Positions 1 to 6,403 of a stretch of 64,000 nt of DNA are shown here, piece by piece; positions within the stretch are counted from its first letter, which is position 1; each line of letters starts with the position of its first letter. A model generated the notes under the pieces. It saw only the letters and a list, made by a program, of their open reading frames with translations. It was not told the DNA's origin and did not search any database. Source of the stretch: Clostridia bacterium (lineage in GTDB: Bacteria > Bacillota > Clostridia > Christensenellales > Borkfalkiaceae); assembly GCA_017626495.1 (NCBI GenBank), contig JAGAIP010000005.1, forward strand, positions 310,001-374,000, in the 5' to 3' direction. The position numbers were made by a program, and so were the translations under genes.

Positions 1-350
1 GCTTTCGGGGTGCATTTCTGTATTGCGGGGCATTGTTCAACGCGTGACTAAACATCGGCTATACGGGTATTGCGGAAGCTCCCGACTTACAGAGAACGGA
101 TTATCCGTCCCGACAGGCGGTAAATCCGGGCATGCTGAACGGCACGAGCCGAATGACGTCGATTTGTGAAATTTGTGAAAAACGCGGAACGGAAAGAAAT
201 AACGTCGAAAAACAACTTCAAAAAACGATTGAATTTTTCTGTTTTTTTTTGCTATAATAGAAAATATCGAACAGATAAATCTTTTATTGTATCTGTATTT
301 CAACGTACATTGAGAGAAAAACTACTACTCTGTCATACAAGGAGAGCGGA
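1..350. other. Non-coding left edge upstream of the GlpP-like gene
   Basis: I see no gene with a ribosome binding site here. The first bases (CTTTCGGGGTGCAT) match the 3' arm of the hairpin at 914-952, so the window probably opens inside a similar terminator of an upstream gene. The rest holds the promoter at 229-258 and the leader of the next gene. Confidence 0.5.
229..258 (+). promoter_or_regulatory. SigA-type promoter for the GlpP-like gene
   Basis: TTGAAT at 229-234 and a perfect TATAAT at 253-258 with an 18-bp spacer. Transcription would start about 85 nt before the ATG at 351. Confidence 0.6.
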
Positions 351-893
351 ATGTCAGACGAAAAAAAGAAAGTAATTTATGCAGTAAAGGGGAACGAGGA
401 GTTGGAACGCGCCCTGCAACGGGACGGAAAGATTATATTTTTGCTGAAAGCCGATATCAACAGTGCGGCGGAGACGGTCGAACGCTGTCATGCCGCGGGG
501 AAACAGGTTTATATCCATCTCGATTTAGCCGTCGGCATGGGCAAGGACGAGGCCGCCATCCGTTTCCTTGCCGAACATATCCGTCCCGACGGCGTACTGT
601 CCACGAAGATCAACGTGGTCAAAACCGCCAAGGACTACGGTCTGCGCACGATTTACCGCGTGTTCATGATCGATTCGCAATCTATGGATTCAGCGATCGC
701 CAATATCAGGAAGTATAGTCCCGACGCCATCGAGATCATGCCCGGCGTGGCGTACGACGCGATTACTGAAATCAAGGAGTGCGTTTCGGCGGATATTATT
801 GCAGGCGGACTCATTAAGACCGTAGAACACGCAGAAAAAGCGATAAAATCAGGCGCAGTCGCCGTATCCACGAGCTGCGAAGAGCTTTGGTAA
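351..893 (+). CDS. GlpP-family glycerol-3-phosphate-responsive antiterminator
   Basis: A 180-residue protein matching the GlpP family (about 190 residues) over its whole length. GlpP proteins are small TIM-barrel-like RNA-binding proteins that permit read-through of terminators ahead of glycerol-use genes when glycerol-3-phosphate is bound. Recognisable segments are the HLDLAVGMGKDE stretch near residue 55, DGVLSTKINVVKTAK near 80, and the phosphate-binding-type end ADIIAGGLIKT with SGAVAVSTS. AAGGAG at 339-344 sits 6 nt before the ATG and fixes the start. It is monocistronic, closed by the hairpin at 914-952. No glycerol kinase, facilitator or dehydrogenase gene lies beside it, so the true target and ligand are unknown. 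Confidence 0.8.
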   Translation: MSDEKKKVIYAVKGNEELERALQRDGKIIFLLKADINSAAETVERCHAAGKQVYIHLDLAVGMGKDEAAIRFLAEHIRPDGVLSTKINVVKTAKDYGLRTIYRVFMIDSQSMDSAIANIRKYSPDAIEIMPGVAYDAITEIKECVSADIIAGGLIKTVEHAEKAIKSGAVAVSTSCEELW

Positions 894-913
894 AATCATA
901 ATCCCCACGTTTG

Positions 914-952
914 GATATGCACCCCGAAAGAAAAACTTTCGGGGTGCATATC
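914..952 (+). terminator. 17-bp hairpin after the GlpP-like gene
   Basis: Perfect 17-bp stem (914-930 with 936-952) closed by an AAAAA loop. It lies 21 nt after the stop codon. No T-run follows, so it may act as a 3'-end stabiliser as much as a terminator. Confidence 0.6.
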
Positions 953-974
953 GCTATCCGGGAGTTTCTTATTG

Positions 975-1007
975 CAAAAAAACCGCCCTTCCCTCAGGGA
1001 AGAGCGG
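975..1007 (-). terminator. Intrinsic terminator of the phosphotransferase gene
   Basis: On the minus strand CCGCTCTTCCC-TGA-GGGAAGGGCGG is followed by eight T. It sits 14 nt past the stop codon of the gene ending at 1021. Confidence 0.85.
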
Positions 1008-1020
1008 CAATGCGGTTCGA

Positions 1021-1761
1021 TTACTGCCAATCGCAGACGTTGACCCAACGGGAGAGGAATTCTGCCTCTGCCTCGTGGTGCTTCTTGGGATACGTGGCGG
1101 CGATAATGGGAAGGAAATTCTGAATATAGCGAATATCCGTGCCCGTCTTGTCGCAATACAGTTTGAGATATTTCTCGGCAAGCTCTTCTTTTCCTTCGAT
1201 GTAGAAGTTGAGGTATGCTCTCGCCGTATCTGCGGACGCGTTGCCCTGCGTCGCGTGCGTCCAGTCGATGACGAAGTGTCTGCCGTCGGGGGTGATGATG
1301 ATGTTGCTGGGAGCAAGGTCTCCGTGGCAAAGTTTATTATGTTTGGGAAGTCCGTCTACGCGCATATGTAAATCGTATCTGACGTGCTGGGGATAACCGC
1401 TTGCGGAAATTCTCGACTGCATCTTATCGCGGAGACGGGAGAGCATGGGCACTTTCATGGAATTGATTTCAAGCTGAATGTTGACGAACATCGAGAGGAA
1501 TTCGTCCTCTTTATCGGGATGCTCTTCCATGAGCTGAGCGAGCGTTTTGCCCTCGATATACTCCTTGGTGATCGACCACTTTCCGTCGATGCAGGAAACC
1601 GCGAGAATTTTAGGAACGCAGAGACCGATGTCCTCTACGCGCGCGTTGTTGAGCGCTTCGTTGAGAACGTCCGCCTTGGGATAGCTCTCGTCGAACTGCT
1701 TGACGAGGACGTCCCCGTCACGGTAAACGGTCTTGGATCCCGTTTTGACTAAAATTTCCAT
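1021..1761 (-). CDS. Aminoglycoside phosphotransferase-like kinase (TIGR02172-like)
   Basis: A 246-residue single-domain kinase-fold protein. The catalytic loop LCHGDLAPSN (residues 144-153) and the metal-binding FVIDWTHA (163-170, Asp166) are the two hallmarks of the APH/choline kinase superfamily. The N-terminal lobe has VLVKQF with a candidate ATP lysine and KEYIEGKTL as hinge. The overall layout resembles the TIGR02172 group of small APH-like proteins in anaerobes, whose substrate is unknown, so calling it a resistance enzyme would be unjustified. It has its own promoter (1824-1852), a GGAGG ribosome binding site and its own terminator. Confidence 0.75.
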   Translation of the reverse strand: MEILVKTGSKTVYRDGDVLVKQFDESYPKADVLNEALNNARVEDIGLCVPKILAVSCIDGKWSITKEYIEGKTLAQLMEEHPDKEDEFLSMFVNIQLEINSMKVPMLSRLRDKMQSRISASGYPQHVRYDLHMRVDGLPKHNKLCHGDLAPSNIIITPDGRHFVIDWTHATQGNASADTARAYLNFYIEGKEELAEKYLKLYCDKTGTDIRYIQNFLPIIAATYPKKHHEAEAEFLSRWVNVCDWQ

Positions 1762-1823
1762 ATCTATTTCCTCCTATCAAATCGCAATTCCACATTGCGT
1801 ATTTATCCTTTTATCGCAGTATC

Positions 1824-1852
1824 ATTATAATACAAATAAAATGAAATTTCAA
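1824..1852 (-). promoter_or_regulatory. SigA-type promoter of the phosphotransferase gene
   Basis: Minus-strand TTGAAA (1847-1852), 17-bp spacer and TATAAT (1824-1829), followed by a leader of about 55 nt and the ribosome binding site. Confidence 0.75.
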
Positions 1853-1885
1853 GACGTTTTATGAAAAAAACTATCGCTCCAATCG

Positions 1886-1915
1886 ATAAAAAGAAAGCGA
1901 ATCACTCAGATTCGC
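1886..1915 (-). terminator. Terminator overlapping the end of the acidic membrane protein gene
   Basis: Minus-strand GCGAATC-TGAGT-GATTCGC then TTTCTTTTT. The stop codon of the gene ending at 1902 lies in this hairpin. Confidence 0.7.
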
Positions 1916-2816
1916 CTTCATCTGTCACGATACGGGACAGTTCGTCATAAAATTCTTCCTGTTCGATGAGGGCGTTGAGCCGTCTGCCGTCATTCGAATA
2001 AGCGTTGTCGGCGTTCATTTCCAGCCTGTGTTTCGCCGTCAGGAACTTGTTCGCATAGACGAGGGTAAACGCGAGCCCCACGCACGCAAGCACGCCCGAG
2101 GCGATGGCGAGAATGAGGAATCCGCTTCCCGACTGATGGAAAATGTTGGTGATAAACACCACGGCGAGAATGACCATGACCACGGTGACAGCCGAGGAAA
2201 CGAGCAGACGTTTGGCGGCGACTTTGAATCCCGCACGGAATTTTCCGTCTCTCTCTTTTCTCTTCGCTTCGACCTTTTCCTGCAAGGGCGTTTTCTCCGC
2301 GCGAATATTTTCAAGCGTCGCGCCGATGGCGTCCCCGTGAGAGAGCAAGAACGCTTCCCTCGCCTCGATTTCGGCGAGACGGAGCGCGTCGAGCTCGTCG
2401 CGAAGCTCTCCCACCCTGTCGACGGAAGTGAAATCGTCCGTCGCGATGCGAAGAATGCCTACGATGACTTCGGGCTCTTCTCCGAGATATTCCTCCGCCT
2501 CTCTGAACGCCTCTTCCGCCTCTTCTTTCTTGCCCTCGGCAAACAGTTCGTTCGCCTGCGCAAGATAGGCTCTTCCCTTTTCTTCGATTTCCCGTTGTTT
2601 CTCTTCCCTCGCCCTCTTGAACGCCTCCGCCTCTTCGGGCGTGAGAGACGCGAGTTCCTCGTCGTCCTCGTCCTGCTCGGGAAGATCGAACACGATTTCT
2701 TCTTCGTCCTGTTCGGTTTCCGGTTCGTTTCCGTCTACGATCTCGTTTTCTCCGTCCGCATTCTTTCTGAGTCGAATGGTCTTGCCCGTCTCTAAATCAA
2801 TGATTTTTTCTTCCAT
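1902..2816 (-). CDS. Acidic, coiled-coil membrane protein of unknown function
   Basis: A 304-residue protein I do not recognise as a named family. The first 60 residues are very acidic. A Glu/Ala/Lys-rich helical stretch at about 60-115 (AYLAQANELFAEGKKEEAEE) looks TPR- or coiled-coil-like. A long helical region follows, then two transmembrane helices at about 205-226 and 232-254 separated by a short Gly/Ser turn, and a helical tail of about 50 residues. This predicts a hairpin membrane anchor with both large domains on the same, probably cytoplasmic, side. The start is set by GGGAGG upstream. It is 12 nt downstream of ispE and probably co-transcribed with it. Confidence 0.7.
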   Translation of the reverse strand: MEEKIIDLETGKTIRLRKNADGENEIVDGNEPETEQDEEEIVFDLPEQDEDDEELASLTPEEAEAFKRAREEKQREIEEKGRAYLAQANELFAEGKKEEAEEAFREAEEYLGEEPEVIVGILRIATDDFTSVDRVGELRDELDALRLAEIEAREAFLLSHGDAIGATLENIRAEKTPLQEKVEAKRKERDGKFRAGFKVAAKRLLVSSAVTVVMVILAVVFITNIFHQSGSGFLILAIASGVLACVGLAFTLVYANKFLTAKHRLEMNADNAYSNDGRRLNALIEQEEFYDELSRIVTDEGESE

Positions 2817-2828
2817 GGGTATCCTCCC

Positions 2829-3734
2829 TTATTGCCTTGCTTTCTGTATTTCTTCTTCCGAAAGGCGGAACGGATTACCCCATTCTTTCGCCTCTTTCGG
2901 CACGATCGTGCGCGTGACGATCGTACGACACTTTCCCTTGTATCTGCTCTGCGCCCACTCGCAAAGTTCTCTCGTCTCGAACAGAGCGTAGACCACGCTG
3001 CCCGATCCCGTCATATTCACGCCGAGGGGAGAGAACAACTTCGCCTCGTCGATTGCCGTCTGCACTTCGGGCGCGATTTCGATGGCAGGGAGCAACAAAT
3101 CGTTGGAAAAGCTCTCTGCAATCTCCGAAACCGTCCCGTGCGCGATCGCCTCGACGCATACGTCCGTCTTTTCGCTCCGTCTGCCGATGCTGTCGTAGAG
3201 CGCATAGCATTGCGGCGTGGAAACTTCCGCTTTGGGCAGAAACAGAAGAAGATAGAGCGTCCGCTCCGAGGGTATGGGCGTAACGATTTCTCCGCGCCCC
3301 TCGATGAGCGCATAGCCGCCTTTGAGCATATATCCCGTGTCGCTCCCGAGCCTGTCTGCAAGCGCCTTGATTTCTTCGTCCGTGCCGACGCCGTAGAGCT
3401 TTTGCATTCCCCTGAGCACGCCTGCGGCGTCCGCCGACGAGCCGCCCAAGCCTCCGCACATGGGAATATCTTTATAAACCGTGACGTCCGCTCCTTCCGT
3501 ACCGAAGGTAGCCGAAAAAAGTTCCGCCGCCTTGAACGCGTTGTTCTTTTCGGGCGGAACGCTCTCGCTGCCCATGCCGTGCATCGTCACGCGGTTCGTC
3601 TTGCGTTTGGAAAGACGAATCGTGTCCGAAAGGTCGATGGACGACACCACGCTACGGAGCATATGATACCCGTCCTTGACGCCCGTAATATCGAGCGTTA
3701 AGTTGATTTTTGCATAAGAACGTACGGTAACCAT
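2829..3734 (-). CDS. ispE: 4-diphosphocytidyl-2-C-methyl-D-erythritol kinase (IspE)
   Basis: A 301-residue GHMP kinase of the non-mevalonate (MEP) isoprenoid pathway that phosphorylates CDP-methylerythritol. The N-terminal SYAKINLTLDI motif (residues 6-16) and the glycine-rich ATP loop GGLGGSSADAAG (94-105, with Asp102) are typical; the third GHMP motif is MTGSGSVVYA. Length fits the family. No other MEP-pathway gene lies in the window. Its own promoter is visible at 3741-3769, 7 nt ahead of the ATG, and it is probably co-transcribed with the downstream membrane protein gene. Confidence 0.95.
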   Translation of the reverse strand: MVTVRSYAKINLTLDITGVKDGYHMLRSVVSSIDLSDTIRLSKRKTNRVTMHGMGSESVPPEKNNAFKAAELFSATFGTEGADVTVYKDIPMCGGLGGSSADAAGVLRGMQKLYGVGTDEEIKALADRLGSDTGYMLKGGYALIEGRGEIVTPIPSERTLYLLLFLPKAEVSTPQCYALYDSIGRRSEKTDVCVEAIAHGTVSEIAESFSNDLLLPAIEIAPEVQTAIDEAKLFSPLGVNMTGSGSVVYALFETRELCEWAQSRYKGKCRTIVTRTIVPKEAKEWGNPFRLSEEEIQKARQ

Positions 3735-3740
3735 GCCCTT

Positions 3741-3769
3741 ATTCTACCATACAATGCGGAAAATAACAA
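3741..3769 (-). promoter_or_regulatory. Candidate promoter of ispE
   Basis: Minus-strand TTGTTA (3764-3769), 17-bp spacer, TAGAAT (3741-3746). The -10 lies only 6 nt before the ATG, so the message would be nearly leaderless if this promoter is used. Confidence 0.45.
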
Positions 3770-3789
3770 GGGAAAACGGGAGATTTTTT

Positions 3790-5229
3790 CTATTTTCTCT
3801 TTTGCGACGCGCACAGCAAAATGCGTTCCTTGCCCGTCATGGGGAACGAGAGATCGGGATTTTGCGCGGAAACCTCTTCGGATAAGCGGTGCAGCCGTTT
3901 GGAAAGCTCCCAGAGCGTTTCTCCTTTGACGGGGAGAATGACGCGAATGTGCGCGGGGGAAGGCAAGCTTTCTCCCTCGATCACCTCGCCGACGCACGAG
4001 ACGGCGACCTCTTCGCGCGCCTGCGCGCACCCTTTCAAAGTACACTCCGCCTCTAATTCCCCCTCTTTTCGCTGACTGACTTTGAATCCGCACACGAGCA
4101 GTTCTGTCTCGCCCGTATAGGCAGGAAGGGTAACGGGGCAGGACAGATCCATCTTTTTGAGCGTTCCGTCCTTATCGGCAAGAATCGCCGTCGCCGTGAC
4201 GGTCGCCGTTTCCCCGTCGCAAGTCGCGCGAACGGAAGTGATCGCGCGCACCGTGGAAGAGAAATCCAACACCTCGTTGGTCACGCAGGGGCAAACGACG
4301 CGCTCATTGAACGCAGACCGCCCGGCGGGGAGCAGGAACACCGTCTTGTTTCGGACGAGAGAGACGTCTATCTCGGTGGAATAGGCGTCCTCGACGTGAT
4401 CCAGCGTGTGTTTTTCCCACACCGTACAGCAAAAATCGAGGGTGATTTCCGTGAGTATGGATGTTTTCCCCTTCTCCTCGTCTGAACTGACGCTGAGGTT
4501 GACCGCGCGCACGGTCACTTTGCACTCCGCCCTTTCTCCCCCTCCCTCGTAGGGAAGTTCCGTTCGGAAGGGCACGAGCCGTTCAAACGAGCACAATCCC
4601 CCCTCTTTCCACGCCGTGATCAGGAGCGAAACGTTGCCCTCTACCACGACGCATCCGTTTCCGATTTCCACTTTTTCCGTGAGCAGTTGCTCCGCATGGG
4701 TGAGAACGTCGCCGAGATATTCCGTCTCAAATTCGTCCTCCGTCTCCGACATTCCTCCGACGGGAACGCGGCGGTAGAGCGCGAGCTGTTCGTGTTTGGA
4801 GACGAGCTCCGTTTCCGAGAGGTATCTGATGGGAGAGGGAGCGAAAATCTCCACCGTAGGGGCGACGATCGCCGTAGCGTAAATGCTGCCGTTCTCCCTG
4901 CGGACGTTCGTCTTGACGACGCAGAGCGTCAAGTTCGCGGCGTAAGCAGGGGCGAGATCTTCGCTCGGAATCGAATGACTGAATTCCGCTCCCCGTTCCA
5001 GCCGCCGAACCTGATTGTCGCTGTCCGAGTACACGACGGAAAAGAGGAGTTTTCCGCTGTAACGGAACTCCCCCGAAGTAACTTCTTTTCCCGTGGGAAT
5101 CGCCGTAGCGACGCACGAAAGGAGCGTGGCAAACTCTCCTCCTCCCACGATCTTGCATTCTACCGCCGTCTGCGACGTGACCGTCAACAGCGGCATGGTC
5201 GTTTCAAATGTTTCAAAATGATGTTTCAT
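3790..5229 (-). CDS. SPOCS (DUF3794) and LysM domain protein, SipL-like
   Basis: A 479-residue protein with repeated beta-rich DUF3794/SPOCS modules (roughly residues 30-140, 170-280 and 310-410) and a C-terminal LysM-like module (about 425-470, containing VKGETLWELSKRL). This architecture is that of SipL, the clostridial spore coat anchor that binds SpoIVA through its LysM domain, and of related DUF3794 proteins. There is no signal peptide, as expected for a mother-cell cytosolic coat factor. A GGGAG ribosome binding site precedes the ATG. That it acts in sporulation here is inference: no other coat gene is adjacent. Confidence 0.8.
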   Translation of the reverse strand: MKHHFETFETTMPLLTVTSQTAVECKIVGGGEFATLLSCVATAIPTGKEVTSGEFRYSGKLLFSVVYSDSDNQVRRLERGAEFSHSIPSEDLAPAYAANLTLCVVKTNVRRENGSIYATAIVAPTVEIFAPSPIRYLSETELVSKHEQLALYRRVPVGGMSETEDEFETEYLGDVLTHAEQLLTEKVEIGNGCVVVEGNVSLLITAWKEGGLCSFERLVPFRTELPYEGGGERAECKVTVRAVNLSVSSDEEKGKTSILTEITLDFCCTVWEKHTLDHVEDAYSTEIDVSLVRNKTVFLLPAGRSAFNERVVCPCVTNEVLDFSSTVRAITSVRATCDGETATVTATAILADKDGTLKKMDLSCPVTLPAYTGETELLVCGFKVSQRKEGELEAECTLKGCAQAREEVAVSCVGEVIEGESLPSPAHIRVILPVKGETLWELSKRLHRLSEEVSAQNPDLSFPMTGKERILLCASQKRK

Positions 5230-5286
5230 TCCCTTTTGCTCCCATATGTTTTTATTTATATATATGGAAAACGGGAACGAATAGAA

Positions 5287-5526
5287 CTATAAAGGAGATA
5301 CGCGCACGCTGCCGCACAGGATCTCGGAATAAGAATACGTCGTTTTCCCGAGATAGGTTTTATCGTCGGGGAGCACCGTAAAGAGGGCGGGATATACTCC
5401 GGAAAGCCGACCGCGATAGGAGCTGACTTTATTTCTGCCGAGGTTCACTTTGACGGACACGGGGCGGTCGTAATACCCCTCGATCACGCGTTTGATTTCT
5501 GCAAGAGAACGGATTTGTTTCATCAT
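5287..5526 (-). CDS. veg: Veg family protein
   Basis: The reading frame encodes about 79 residues beginning MMKQIRSLAEIKRVIEGY, with an SH3-like barrel as in Bacillus Veg (about 86 residues), a conserved protein that affects biofilm matrix expression. The family pattern of a basic strand (VKVNLGRNK), a YRGRLSGVYPALF core and the ending YSYSEILCGSV is clear. The frame is open further upstream to 5664, but those residues are Arg/Lys-rich and unlike any Veg, so I start at 5526 (or 5523). No good Shine-Dalgarno sequence is visible, which leaves the exact start uncertain. It lies 57 nt upstream of the SPOCS gene on the same strand. Confidence 0.8.
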   Translation of the reverse strand: MMKQIRSLAEIKRVIEGYYDRPVSVKVNLGRNKVSSYRGRLSGVYPALFTVLPDDKTYLGKTTYSYSEILCGSVRVSPL

Positions 5527-5685
5527 ACAGGCAGTATGCGCAAAAAAACGGAATTTATGCAATTTTTTCCAACCCCTGCAAGGTTGCACAACGCCGTGCG
5601 AAAGCGCATTTCGCCGCGATTGCTTCCGCTTTGGCATAGCGGCTTTTCGGGTGAAACGAAGCAATGGCGGTTTTCCATAAAAAAG

Positions 5686-5720
5686 TCCGCTACGGTTTTC
5701 ACGTCTTAAACCGTAGCGGA
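5686..5720 (-). terminator. Terminator of the acidic zinc-ribbon gene
   Basis: Minus-strand 13-bp perfect stem TCCGCTACGGTTT / AAACCGTAGCGGA with a 9-nt loop, followed by CTTTTTTAT. It ends transcription from the gene ending at 5756. Confidence 0.85.
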
Positions 5721-5755
5721 TGATACCGTTCTATTGATTTCAGTTTTACAAACGA

Positions 5756-6226
5756 TTAAAAATCGTCGTCCTCTTTGTCCTCTTCCTCTTCGTCGTCATC
5801 GTCGAACGCCATCGCGGCAGCCTCGTCCGCGGTAACGTAGTCGAAGTCGTCATCCGTTTCGCCGTGATAGAGATCGTCCTCTTCCTCTTCTTCCTCGTCT
5901 TCGAATTCGTCGGCATCGGGCGCGTCGGGAAGCGTTTCTTCCGTCTCGTCGTCCATGTAGTCGCGCCATGCCTCGTCCTTATCGAGATCGACGTCCTCTT
6001 CTTCGTCCTCGGCAAACTTTTTCTTGCACTCGTCGCACATCTTTTCGCCTGCCTTCATCATATTTTCTCCGCAAATCGGGCAAAGCTCCGTTTCTTCCTC
6101 ATCTTCGGGAAGATCGACGTACTTAGACGTTCCCTTCATTTCGTCGAGACAGATGTCGCAATATTCCTGTAAATCGGCGTCTACATAATTGAGTTCGCAT
6201 CTCGGACATTTAATATATCTTGCCAT
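5756..6226 (-). CDS. Highly acidic double zinc-ribbon protein
   Basis: A 156-residue protein with three CxxC-type pairs in the first 70 residues (CPRC near 8, CDIC near 23, CPIC near 49 and CDEC near 64), forming one or two zinc ribbons. The remaining half is almost entirely Asp/Glu, including runs of six acidic residues. I cannot assign a function. Zinc ribbons with acidic tails are often protein- or polymerase-binding adaptors, but that is inference. It has its own promoter (6277-6305) and terminator, so it is an independent unit. Confidence 0.75.
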   Translation of the reverse strand: MARYIKCPRCELNYVDADLQEYCDICLDEMKGTSKYVDLPEDEEETELCPICGENMMKAGEKMCDECKKKFAEDEEEDVDLDKDEAWRDYMDDETEETLPDAPDADEFEDEEEEEEDDLYHGETDDDFDYVTADEAAAMAFDDDDEEEEDKEDDDF

Positions 6227-6276
6227 TGAATGATTTCCCCCTTGTTACGTTTTTCGTAACGTTTATATTGCAATAC

Positions 6277-6305
6277 ATTATATTAGCTCGCGATTATTTT
6301 GTAAA
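6277..6305 (-). promoter_or_regulatory. Promoter of the zinc-ribbon gene
   Basis: Minus-strand TTTACA (6300-6305), 17-bp spacer, TATAAT (6277-6282). A small hairpin GTTACG-AAAAA-CGTAAC type lies in the leader at 6244-6260 next to the ribosome binding region. Confidence 0.7.
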
Positions 6306-6367
6306 CTGTTTTGTAATGCGAAAAACGCATTTTCTGAATTTCTTTTTTATTTTTTACGATTTTTCAC

Positions 6368-6402
6368 AAAAAATTCCTCATCGCGCGGATGAGGAATTTT
6401 TC
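6368..6402 (-). terminator. Terminator of the large lipoprotein gene
   Basis: Stem AAAATTCCTCATC / GATGAGGAATTTT around GCGCG, with T-runs on both strands; it starts right after the stop codon of the gene ending at 6404. Confidence 0.85.
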
Positions 6403-6403
6403 G

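Noticed and set aside
1021-1761. Antibiotic resistance call for the APH-like protein
   Set aside because: The fold motifs are present, but its closest resemblance is to a small APH-like group of unknown substrate; no resistance context.
5527-5664. N-terminal extension of the Veg protein
   Set aside because: The frame is open, but the extra residues are basic and unlike Veg, and alignment to the family begins at the internal Met pair.
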